From Pseudoscleropodium purum (lineage: Eukaryota > Streptophyta > Bryopsida > Hypnales > Brachytheciaceae): a DNA stretch of 64,000 nt. Below, in pieces: positions 1 through 11,810 of this stretch (positions are counted from its first letter, which is position 1; each line of letters starts with the position of its first letter). The stretch covers positions 9,300,001 through 9,364,000 of the forward strand of contig OZ017804.1 of NCBI GenBank assembly GCA_963969395.1, read 5' to 3'. The position numbers were made by a program, and so were the translations under genes. Below the pieces are notes generated by a model. The model ran no database searches. It was not told where the DNA came from and saw only the letters and a program-made list of their open reading frames with translations.

Positions 1-2370
1 AAATGCAACTAGGCCACATTTGAGGTATATTATTCCCTAATAATGAAACACAACAGCTTTTGTCCCAATTTGCAGATAATACAGGCTTTTCCTTATCATG
101 GCAAGAATCGACCTTGAGGAACACAGTTAATTTGATCCACTAATTGGGCTCAGCATCGGGGCTTGTCATCAATTGGCATAAAAGTGTAGGCTATTGGTTC
201 TTTGTAACTCTTCTCCCAGAATGGATTGATTAGTTTGGAATCACTTGGGCACCCTTGGGCTCTCTTTCCAAGCTTTTTGATGCACCGTTCAGGATCACGC
301 TAGAAATAGCAGATGTCAATGATTTCCTTCAACAAAAAATCACAGAAGAAATTTTTTTTCTAGGCCTCACAACGCTTATCATTGGCTGGGAGAGCAATCA
401 TGGTGAACGTCGTATTACTTTCAACCATTTATTATTTTATCGCAATTTGGTGTGGATCCATCCAAGCGATTAGGTCAATCTGAGCTAGCAGAAGGAATTA
501 CCTTTGGGCTAGGATTGAACATCTAGCTTGATCAAGAGTCAACTGGAATGACTACTATTTATCCAAGCTTTAGGGAGGTCTTCAACTCTTAGATCCAGAA
601 GTCTCCCTCTCAGCATTATTAGTCAAATGGATTCTTTATGCCATTGAGTTTGGTATATCAGGCTTAAAAACCCTACTGGGACACCGCATTCTAGAAATGA
701 AACCCCATCCCAAGACAAGATATTGGTATCTATCATCGGCTTGGCTAATGGTACATCGTCCTTCAGCTACTAAGGGGTCCAAGATTTGAAATTGCATTAT
801 CTTAGCGTGGAGACTTATGGTTAAATATATCAAACTAGAACCCTTGACAAATGCAGATGAAATTTTCCAAACCAGCATTTGGTGGTCAATCAATTTTATT
901 GGAACCAATTTAATTTCTCGTTTGGCAGGGCTCAGGAACTAGCAAGAGGCGGCCTTAGAACAATTGGACATTTGTGGGATTCAAACACAAAGGATTTTAG
1001 GTCATGGTCTCAGATCTCCACTAAGTTTTCACTCATAGATATGGAACAACACAACTCACTCTTCCTCAAATTTCAGTTCCTCCAAGCTTGGTTGTCATTA
1101 CTTACAAAAAGGGTTGATCAAGCTAAAACCAATGATTGGATTGGAGTCTTTCCAAATAGTGATGATTTTACCCCAATAGTTATGAGGTTAGCTTTAGAAC
1201 CCATCTTTCACCTCATTACACCCTAGGTATAGACGATTCACATTCCAAGAGCATCTATCTGAGCCATAGTTGGCTCCCAATCCAATCATTTATCCATCCT
1301 TCCTTTATTGATAGACAATTGGCAATATACAGGAGTGATAAAGAGAGTAAGAATAGTGCAAGTTAAAAAAGGCCATGGTAGACTCATCGTTCTTATGTAT
1401 CTCGGTGCTTTACATACACTGGACTTTGATCGAAATTGTTGGAAATGGTCCAATGGCAAAGGGCTTCTCGAATACACCACCCCCAATGGTAGGAAGCTCC
1501 TCACTCAACAGGATTTTCTTCGACGATCCATCCCATCCAAATGGTCTGGATTATTGCAAGATTCATTCAAACCTACATGGAAAGAGACATGGATGTGAAC
1601 TCAACTGTTGAAAGATGCTGCCTTTATCTAGTCAATATAGCATAATGCTATTGCTATTAATTCATGGCGACTCCAGATTTCTCCTAGAATTGATGCTAGT
1701 TTCTCTTGTTGTTCCATTGGTGAAATTGAATCCCCTCTACATAGATTTTTCCTTTATTCAAAGTCTTAGGACATATGGGATTACGCCCAATCCATTGGTC
1801 ATCACCTCCTCGGCTCTACCTCGCTTCTTGGCCCTCACAAGAGACTAACTGCAATTCATTGCATCTTTGGATCCTCTCTCCCTCATAAACTGTGAAAGAT
1901 TAAGATTATGTGGTCTCTTATAGGAAGGTCAGCCCTTTGGCTTTGTTGGATTACTCATAATCAAGTAGTATTTGCTCAAACTAGATGGCCGATCCATTTC
2001 ATTCAGGCTTACTTATGAGATGCAATCATGGACATCGAGCATGCTACCCTTCTCAAAGCTAACATAGCAGCCAAGTCTCGACCTCAAAACACAGATAGGA
2101 ATTTGGACTCATTTTGATAGTATATGGCTTAGAGCTTCTACTTTGGCCACCAGGGTTGGACAAACGATTAGATGGAATCATGAGCCCCCTCTCTTGTTCC
2201 TTTGTCTCGTTGTTTTCTCTTGCTTTTCTTTTCTCCTTCAGTGCTCTATTTTCTTCAACTTCTTTTCCCTCTTAGTGCTCTGTTCTCTTCAGTTGTCCAA
2301 CCTTTGGGCTTGGTTGTATGTTGGTGTTTTATTTCTTTTAATGCAATGGTTTTCCATTTGTTATTAAAAA
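1..2370 (+). repeat. Decayed LINE (non-LTR retrotransposon) 3' portion
   Basis: No intact frame exists, but broken frames read like the distal part of a plant LINE ORF2. Segments around 1,850-2,000 resemble the zinc-finger (zf-RVT) and post-RT region, and the unit ends near 2,310-2,370 with a T-rich stretch, TTTAATGCAATGGTTTTCC, then an A-run. The same tail recurs near 28.9 and 48.3 kb, and a fragment at 47.7-48.3 kb matches this region over several hundred bases. The strand is inferred from the 3' A-run. Small frames here (for example 255-473 and 879-1226) are debris of the element, not genes. Confidence 0.6.
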
Positions 2371-5300
2371 AAAAACTCCAATATTTTAGGCAATTGTAAA
2401 AAACTTCTTCATTTATTATTAAATAAGTTTTAATTTGGTAGATGTTGTGTATATCTAATACATAAGGTTTTAAAATACCATATAATAACTTCTTGGAATT
2501 TAGAGGGGGGTAGATTTCTATTAGAGCTTTTTAAAATGAATTATACTTAAGATTGTAAACATGTCATAACAAAATTAAGAATTTTTAAGAAAAATTATAA
2601 AAATAATCAGAGGAACAATAAAAGCAAGTGTGCGTTTTGAACTCCTTTATTTTTTAATCCCAAGAGTCTCATTGTCTCCTTAGAGATAAACAAAAGTTTA
2701 AGTAGATTCCTATGAATTCAATTTTTGATACATTTTTTAAACTTTCTGATTAGATAGAAAAACATATTTACTTTGAACAAATATAATTTAATTTCAATTG
2801 TCTCTTGAAAACAAAAGTTATGCAATTCTAAGCCCAAATTTTAGGGTGTTGGGTAAAAAAACAAATTCACAAAAACTTAAAATAGAATTTTTAATTTTTT
2901 TCTCATAGATTATATTTCCAAACAATGCATTTATGTGTTTGTCTATTGTATATTTATTTGGCAATAAAATTGCAATGTTTGAAAATGACTTCATGTGTGA
3001 GTAGCTCTTGATTGACATTAGTACTATGGGGTGAGTCCTAGTCTCATTGATGTTGGGGTTGATAGAACAAGATAGAAAGATATGCAAATCAATTTTGAAA
3101 ATGCTGCAAATTAGGGGCCTTAGTTCAAAAGTTGTAAGGACTTAAATTCTCTTGACTTTCAAGCTTAGGACTTGCTTAGGACTTGTTCAGGTGGAAGCAA
3201 GATAGTGATATGGGCATACAAAAGTGCCCTTTGGGAGTAGACCATTGTCTAAATATGGATCAATAATCCATACCTCGGGAGAATACTTAAAGGACAAGTT
3301 CAACGGGATTTGACACTATCTCTAAGTAAGCAAAGTTCATCACTTGATAATTTAAGTGTTTGAGAGAGGTCTTGGTGTTACTACTAAGTAGAAATTAGTG
3401 AGCCTTGATTTTCTCCTAGTCAAATAAATAAGATAGGCTAGTTGAGCCTAACTTGGAGTCAAAAGAAAGCAAATCAAAATAGTCTCAAAGTAGATATGTC
3501 CCATTAGATTAGTTTAGGTCCTTAGCAATTGTAACCTAAGGCTACCAAAATTAGGGGCTTATCTAGTGCCACCTTTGGAGACTTATCCAATTGAACTAAG
3601 TAAGTGAATACTTAAACATTGTGGGATTAGCTACCTAGAACGCAATGAAAGTATTGAGAGAGATTGGTATCCTTTCTAACTCAATTCTTCTAACAAGAGG
3701 TAATGTTGATGAGGGCATCGACCCTATTTGGTGGGGATGTCAAGCTCTTATCTCCTTTGGGGTGTCTAAAGTGCCTTAGTGAGCAAAAGGGACCTTGGGG
3801 GTGACTCCCCAATCTTTGCAATAGTCTAAAAAAGGAGAATTGAGAGACTTTTGAGTGAATAGGGTACAATGGGGCCCTAGATTTGAAGAATATGGTAGTG
3901 TGTCATACATTTTTGGAAAGTTCTTGAAAAGAATCTTTTAACCATCTAAAGAACACATGATTTAGACTAGTTGGCTAGAAATTATGACCATTCAAAGTTG
4001 GAGGTGTTCCAATGACACCGGGACTTTGAAGGGTTAGGTGTAAGTGTTATCTATGAATCCCTCATGAAAGTATCACAGGTAGCATATCATTGAAAAGCTA
4101 TGAATACAAAGATGCTAGATTGACAAACATTATAAGGTTCTAAGCTAGGAGTCAAAAGTTATAGCCAAAGGAAGGGCCATTGTGAAGGCATGACTATTCC
4201 CCTAGTGAACCCAAATCTTTAGAGGGTTATAATTTTGTGAATACTTATTCAAATGGGGCAAGTAAAAAATTGATTTCTATCTACTCAATAAATAGATATT
4301 TGAAATGGACTTGCATTTGAGAGTTAGAGCTCTAGTTGCAAAATTACATCGTTTGAAAGTTCAGAACTCCAAATAGTGATATACTTGGTAATTTTGGTTA
4401 GAAATGGGTGGTCTTCCAAAACCTAAGTGAATTTAAGAAGTGCCTTTGACCTACAAAGGGAGGTCTGTCGAATGCTATAAAAGGTAGTATAGTAGGGGTT
4501 GGTCTCCCTCCTTACTCACTCTTAGAGCCTTGGTGAGTCCCGATAGCTTTACCACCACCTCCAAAGCACCATAGGACACGTGTGTGTATGTATCATGTAG
4601 CATTGGTTGGGGGAAGTCCCACTCCTTGTTAGACCACTCTTAATGTGTCTTGACTTGTGAGTCCCAATTAGCCTTGATACCAAAAAGTAGCAAATACACA
4701 ATGGACTAGCATGGAGTGGGGTGACACTCAAGGGTGGTTAGAGGCGTAGTGAGTAGTGCCACCACAGATCCTAATACATTAAAATGGAAGTTCCGTCCTA
4801 TATTACCAAGTAATATGTCTAGTTTCATGAACGGAATGTATGTTAGTATTCCCAGAGACTAGGATTTAGCAATGTGAGTTGGAAATCAAAACTAATGTTG
4901 TGAGTGTGCGACATGTGCAATATTAGTCAAATGTGATTCAAGTGATGCTGGAAACAAAGTGTGGTGAATCCATTGAGTAGTAAAGGACTGTTTTGAGTAG
5001 TGAAGTGTCATTTGAGCTATGATAGCTATCATATAAATAAAGATTTTAATATACAACAAGTTGAATGACATAAATTTACATCAACTATTAAAACAAAATT
5101 CCTAGAAGAAAATATAAAATCAACACTCTCATGTGCCCCCTTTAGCTAATAATGTCACTTCAACAAGCAACTAGGACTATACAACATATTCAGTTAAATT
5201 TGGATGTCATAATGAAATATTTCTACAATAGATCTCTACATCAAAATTGAAGTCATTGGTCAATCAACATGTACAAAAATAAGTCCAAAATGGCATAACA

Positions 5301-7750
5301 AGACTACAAGAGACTAAAGGTTGGATGCAATGGTGAGACTCATTTTTAATTGCCTTCAACAAATTTTTGAAGTTGAATTTCTATATCAATCTTTAATCTA
5401 AATTCCGTTCTTTTGTACCATATATCTAATGCATTATCAATTCAAATGACATTTTCTTTATCATGAACATAAGTAATTTGACTCCTTGGATATCTTCAAT
5501 ACTTGTCCAAAAATGTCACATGACCAAGAAACTTCTAATAACAAGGACAAATCCAATCTCCAAGAGGCAAACTCAATAGATGTAGAATCAAGCATGCCTT
5601 ATACCAATCCATTGGCACTAGTTACATAACAATATGGTATCCACACCTTTCTTTTCTCTACAAACAAACTATGTAGAAGACCATTGGCACCACTACTAAT
5701 TTGGTTTGCTCAGTCAATGCCATCAATGGGCAAGTGACAAAGAGCACAATTCTTTGAATGCTTCAACACTCTCATCGATCTTTACTTTCTAACAACAAAA
5801 TGCCACTAGGAAAAACATCCTTTATTCAAAGGATGGTACATCTTGATTTGATATTCAGAGTTGTAAGTGCTTTATATTGTCAATATACATAAACTCCTTT
5901 GGTGAATTTCCACAACTAAGGTTGGTAAGTGTAGCTACAAATGTCAATATAACACAAAGACTACTAGAAAGTTCAACGTCCAAAGTGACAAAAAAATGTT
6001 CACTTTTTTGTTCATTTTTGTATTGATTTGGACGTGTTGACTAAGACATTGCATAGCAAAAAAGTATTGATATGGACATGAAAATGAACACTTTTTTGTT
6101 GAGCATAGCAAAAAAGTGTTAATTTTGCAACAAAAAAGTGTTCATTTTCACCCAAAAAAATTTTGCATTTCAATCTCATTAATCAAAATTGGTCAATGAA
6201 AAAGTGCCACATAGCACCTACCACACAGGCAAGCTACCTAGGCTGCCCAACCACACAGGCAGGTCGCTACCAAGGTTTGAAATTGGGACATTGGAGGTGA
6301 AACTCCAAGGTTCTTCACCATTCAGCCACCCATGTGCTCACATGACTATAAAGGTGAGTATTTTTTATTTAACTACTTTTTCTTTTTTCTTTCCCTTTGC
6401 CTTGTAAAGTCAGTAGACTTCAGCGGCCGTTTTCAAATAGTAGACAACTTTTTTTCAAAATCTTTCAAGTGAAAAAAATCAAAAAATGAAATGAAATTTC
6501 ATTTCGAAAATTTATTTGCAATTTGAAGTCTTTAATAAAAAGTTATGGACAAAATTCAGAGAAGATGTTTAAAAGTGTCAAAGAAAAATGGTCATTCAAA
6601 CCCCTCTTTGAATTTTGTTCATAACTATTGAATGGAGACTCCAAATTCTAAACGGATTTTTGGAACTGAAAGTTAATTTCATTTAACAACTTTTCTTAGC
6701 TCAAAGTTTTTTGAAAAAATTTAGTCTACTATGTCCAAGCGAACACCAAAGTCTGTTGACTTTTAAAAGCTTCAATTTGTAAATGATTGTGGGCGCTTGA
6801 TTACCCACCCTTGGTAAATAAGCGAACACAATCAGGTTCTTAGCTTTTATCCACTTTTTAATGTAAGGAAGTATTGTAAGTGCGGTCCATTGTGCCTTCC
6901 AAGCAATGGATCTTACTATTGTTTCCTAATTCGTGGATGGGCGAAAAAAATGCTTAGAGACGCAAGTGATGCGACAATGAGTCATTACCAATTGTCAAGT
7001 TATTATGGTGCCACAATGGATCCTACAGTATGGAAGACCTACCTATGTGATTTTCTATATGGGATCCTCTAAATTTGAATTCTACATTATATTACGTTCA
7101 CTCCTAGCTATGTTGGAGTTAGGGCCCCCAACCCTCCTACCTACTCCCTACGTGATTCGACTCTCCTAAATTGCGTTAACTCCCTGCTTGATAGTCTAGG
7201 TAAATGACTAATACTAGCTTAGTGGCTTACCTTGCTACAGTGGAGGTTTGGTGTGAGCTCATCCATATCCACATAAGCTTCCTCTGGTTCCATAGAGGAC
7301 CTTGAATTCCACCTCTTTTCCTTCCTTCCTTCTTTTCTTTCCAGCTTCATCCTTCTACACTAATGCTATTCCACCAAGAGCTTTAATGGAGGCCTTATGC
7401 ACTATAGCCTTGACTTACGGGGCTCTTTAATGCCCCCTTCCAAGCTTACAAAAGTCTTACATTCGTCATACTAATCCTAATTCTAATGGTCACCATGAAG
7501 CCCGATGGATTTCCTACTTACTCTAGTTGCTTAGCTCACTATTCACCTTCATCCCTTCTACTTCATCTCCTCCTCATCTAATCTCCTTCCATTGTTTGTG
7601 GTGGAGTGTAGTAGATTGAGAGCGAGGGCTATGTGCAGGTGGCACTTGTTCGGGTGTGGCTTGCCATAGGAGTTTCCACTTCTTTTCTTCTTCTTTGCTT
7701 TGGGGCACTAGCTCTCCTTTTCATGCGTAGGTGGTTGTAGTCACACTTAG
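2371..7750. other. AT-rich intergenic spacer, no gene recognised
   Basis: I see no supported coding sequence here. The 3.1-5.0 kb part has a more even base composition and a TATA-like CTATAAAAGG at 4,475-4,484, which would suit an old LTR promoter, but I found no paired LTR or primer-binding site. Between 5,990 and 6,160 there is a cluster of short AAAAAAGTGTTCA-like motifs in both orientations. The 6,460-6,840 part shares motifs such as 'ttttgttcataact' with sequence at 24.6-25.3 kb and belongs to a dispersed AT-rich repeat. Confidence 0.5.
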
Positions 7751-7759
7751 TAATCCCCT

Positions 7760-8260
7760 TTGTTGGCTCCCCTAGACATCCCAACTATTGTCTATTGGCT
7801 CTCTGAGCTACCCCAACTATTGGTTGTTTGGGCACCCCAACTACAGATGCCCTTGGACACCGCACTATTGGCTCCCCAAGCTACCCTAACTGAGGACTCC
7901 CCAAGACCTCGGTTGCAGACCCTGGGACGCTCCAATTGCGGCCCCTGAGACCTCAACTACTACCCTCGAGATACCCGGTTGCAACTCCTCTAAGCCCCCA
8001 ATTGTGGTCCTCGAGATACCTGACTATGACTCCTCGAGATACCCAACTATGGCCCCTAAGATATCCAATTGTTGGTTCCTTGAGACCCCAACTACAAATC
8101 CCTGAGATACCCGACTGCTAGCCCCCTTGAGACCCCGACTCTTGGCTCCCTGAGATTCTAACTGTGCCCCCCTAGATACTCCATTGCGACTCCCTAGACA
8201 CCCCAACTACTGGCCCTCTTCACACACACACCCCAATTGCTGGCTCTCGAGCTAATTCAA
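7760..8260. repeat. Degenerate minisatellite, about 30-bp unit
   Basis: A phrase of the form 'cccc-aactattggctcc-ctgagac' recurs many times with strong divergence, giving irregular units of roughly 25-35 bp. Long open frames on both strands here are by-products of the repeat structure and show no protein family features. Confidence 0.65.
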
Positions 8261-11095
8261 TTTTTTGGGTTCCCTTAGGAGAACCCTCCTAACAGAAGAA
8301 ACTAACTTGGACTAGATTTCTTTGTGGAATGTATTTTTCAGGTTGGAGCTTGGGAAGTTTGGAGCAAGATCTCCCATGTGAGGGTAGAGACTGACTCAAG
8401 TAACTGGATAATTGTACTCCCCCTCAAGTTCTATCACTAATTTTGGAAGCTATACTCTGGATGTTTCCAAGGATATCTTGGAAACTAGACTCTGGAATGA
8501 AGCCCTAACTAAGTTCAAAGCTTCACCGTTGAGTTGGCTTTAATACCAACTCTAAGACTTCTTTAATCCTCACAGGTTCAAAGCTCAACTGTCTTATGGT
8601 TTTTTAACACACACTCTAAGACTTCTTAAGGTAGGGGGGTCAAAGCCTTGCTGTAGGGCAACTATGGTGCCCAACCTTCAAACGTCCTTATCACTACAAT
8701 CAAGTCTGGCCAATCCAACTAGACATAGCCTCAAAGAAGTTCACTCCCCTCGCACACTAGAGGCCCCCCAAAGCGGCATCGCCAAGGTACGGTGGGAGGT
8801 ATCCCTAGGATTAGTACAACCTTTCTCACACAACCTCATACAATCCCATGGAAGGAAGAACACCCAAACAATATCACCACAATGAGGGTAAAAGTGCTAC
8901 CCTTCAAAGGTGGGACCCAAGCAAACTTCAACCAAACTCTAACAACCACCGTTGCAAGTTTCTTGGCTAAAATGCCAAAAATGCCAACACATATTGGACC
9001 CAATGGATCCCAACAACCAAAATGAAGGGAGGTGATTTTAGAAAGGGAAATGGAGCCTTTAAATAGGTTTCAAGGGACCACTCTCCCCCCTACACTTCTA
9101 CAAGTAACCTTATGTCCTTATCAACTCGGATTTTCATCTTTATCTTCAAAGATTTTCATCCTACTCCTAAACTTTTAACTATCTACTACACGTTGGACCA
9201 ACATCCTAACTTTTGGAGATTAACTCCAAATGCCAAACGGATTACACCATTGGCTCTAGAACACCAACTTTCGTTCGTAATCCCTCTTACCCTTGTGCTA
9301 GGACCAAAATCCCAACAGAAACTAACATGGATTAAAAACCAAGTTGAGATAAATTTCCAAATCTTGGTGGTTCCCTATTTTGAGAAAAGCAACTAGTTGT
9401 GGTCTCCTATAGGTTCAAGGGAGTAAGAAAATTTCCCTTGTTGAATTCAATTCGTTGTCGTGTACTCCTAGAGCACCAATCAACATTGTAGGGTATTGTT
9501 ACATGATTAATTCCTAAAGAATCTGGCCCTTATCGGAATCTTGCCACTATCAGAATGTTGCAAAATTTGATGAAGCGCATTATTATCATAAGACAAGATA
9601 ATCTAATTTTTAATGAGATTTTATCGCAACCTAGATAATTTCCATAAAATTCCCATTGGAGGTTAGAACGGTTGACCACCCAGTTGAAAGTCTTCTACAA
9701 GTCAAAAGATGTCAGGAATTTCCATGAGACCTCTCAAGAAGTCTCATGGGAGGTATATAGGTCCACTTTGTCCTTGGCACCTTGGTCAGTGAGATCCAAA
9801 ATGGCATCTCCTTGAATTGTCAATGGTGTAGGAATCTTCTGCAGATGAAGGAATCTTGGGAAGCTGACTTCACCATTGAACTCCTAGCATGGAATTTACC
9901 TTTAAACACCATCCTTCGGCAATAGATTCCTCCACAGCTCCATTCTTTGGTTGTAGCACCTACATACTAACAATTGGGGTTTCATGGAAATGCATCGGTC
10001 TAATGGGGAATTCAAAACCTAACTCTAGGATCTGACCTATTGGCCTCGTTGTAGATCCTTTTGACCAACTTAGCCATGAATTGCCACATTCATAGGGGGA
10101 ATTAGCCCTTAAGGGGCTATGTGACTCAAACCAGCAAAACCAGCTATCTTGCGATTCTTCTCATAATTTTCAGACTAGTTTGGGGGGGATTCTACATATA
10201 CAATCAAATCTAGACCAAATACTATAATGGATATGTTACAATTCTATTTCGGTTCTACACTCTTTTTATGGCTTTTTGTATACTTTTATCTATTCTAATT
10301 TGTGGTTTAAAACAAAAGAAAATCTATGAGTCCCAAGTGATGAATTGGGAGCTCACAATGATTAAGCTATTAAAATTTTTTTATCTATATATTATTTCCT
10401 TGAAGCATGAATAGGAATTTCTTTTTAAGTTTTTAGTATACATTTCCAACATATTTCTTCAATGTGTAAAGAAAAGTTGCAAGTTCTAGGATTGACGCAT
10501 GCATTTTGGGTAAATTGTTTGAAAGATAAAACCTAACCATTAGGGACAAAATTTTAATTTTTTTTGCTTTGAAGTTTTTACAAGACATCTGTCCAAAGAA
10601 TAACTTTAAGGCACAAAATCTTTTATAACTTTTGATCACATGATTAGAAAGTTACTTCATCATATGTGATTTTCATTAATCTTTGAAGAATTGAAAATCT
10701 TTAAAAAAAATTAAAATAACACTATTTATAGAAATAAACATTTCAATTTGATTTCCTAAATTTATTTTTATATAAAAAGCTTTGAAGTATTCTATTTTGA
10801 TTAATGAGATGGAAACTATAAAGATTTTTAATTTATTGATAGTTGTAAAATTTATACTCTAAAATAAATTTTAATATCTTTTTTGTAACTCAATTTCAAA
10901 TATTGTTGAAGAAGAAATAATAACATTGGATCTACATCATTTATTACAATATTACAAAGTAATCTTGATTGAAATCTTGATTTCTAAATCCTATAACTAA
11001 ATTTTAAAGAACTTTGAACTTTAAACTATAACAATTCCTTGAAGATGTTAATCCTCCAATCACAAGTTATAAGCAAAATGGAGATAAACCTGTAT
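8261..11095. other. Intergenic spacer left of the 13.3-kb element
   Basis: No gene, RNA or intact mobile element can be supported. Open frames at 8,664-9,396 have no recognisable domain. Base composition becomes very AT-rich from about 10.2 kb and changes sharply at 11.1 kb, where the element begins. Confidence 0.45.
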
Positions 11096-11099
11096 TTAA
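11096..11099. repeat. Candidate target-site duplication TTAA, left
   Basis: TTAA directly precedes the left terminal inverted repeat, and TTAA directly follows the right one at 24,400. Because TTAA is its own reverse complement, it could also be part of the inverted repeats. The flanking three bases (TAT on the left, ATA on the right) are also complementary, so the exact edge is uncertain by a few bases. Confidence 0.55.
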
Positions 11100-11144
11100 C
11101 TAATTATGGACAATTGCACAAATTATGGACAAATTCATAGTCCA
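11100..11144 (+). repeat. Left terminal inverted repeat of the 13.3-kb element
   Basis: It starts CTAATTATGGACAA, and after a 19-bp internal duplication (AATTATGGACAA occurs twice, 19 bp apart) continues ATTCATAGTCCA. Apart from this insertion and one mismatch it is the reverse complement of 24,374-24,399. The terminal sequence contains a small inverted repeat of its own, TATGGA-CAAA-TCCATA in the right-end version. Confidence 0.75.
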
Positions 11145-11328
11145 TAGCCACATTAAAAAAGGTAGAAAACATGCTTCAAATGATTAAAAAGTGTCGGCAG
11201 CCCACCCACACCTTGTTCAGAAGAACCAAGGGTACAAAAAAAAAGTGGATTGTTGTATTTTGGACCGGTTTCTATGCAATAGCAGAACCGGTGCCTATGA
11301 CCGTGCACCCATCCCATGCCCATTGACA

Positions 11329-11794
11329 TATAGGCTAGCAGCCGATAAGACAGCATAGTAAAGTGCACAAAACCAAAAAGTAGGACAACGAACAAGAAAG
11401 ATAGAGATGAGCAAATTGCCTGTGCACTGAAGATAAAACAGTTGTAACATGGTCCCCATAGGAGATTCAAATAAATGTGATTTGTCAGCAGCCAACGGAT
11501 ACATATTAAAAATGTCAAACTGACTAGTCATAAGACTTATAGTCACAACCTATAAGATATGAAGGCACACCCTAAAAGATATGAAGGCACATTCACAAAT
11601 GAGTAAATATTGTGGATATGCATGTAATCATCCTGAAGTGAAAACATCCTATTCAAGAACCATACGATCGACATGCAGCGAAGCCCTTAGTATCGGTTGG
11701 CAGCCGACACCTGCAGCGAGGACTTGGATCCGTCTAGCAATGTGATGGTGACATAACTCCAGAGCTAAACTATTGTATCGGTTGGCAGCCGATA
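11329..11794. repeat. Palindrome sites, left end (three copies)
   Basis: Copies lie at 11,329-11,347 (two mismatches to consensus), 11,691-11,709 (TATCGGTTGGCAGCCGACA) and 11,776-11,794 (TATCGGTTGGCAGCCGATA). They lie between the left terminus and the 3' end of the minus-strand gene, the last one ending only 17 bp beyond its stop codon. A degraded half-site is visible near 11,485. No gene lies between 11,145 and 11,810. Confidence 0.85.
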
Positions 11795-11810
11795 GGTCTG
11801 AGGTGATATG

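Noticed and set aside
4475..4484. TATA-like CTATAAAAGG as a gene or LTR promoter
   Set aside because: No gene follows and no paired LTR or primer-binding site was seen; mentioned only within the spacer entry.
5962..6180. Possible CACTA-like end (ACTACTAGAAAGTTC)
   Set aside because: No matching inverted end was found downstream.
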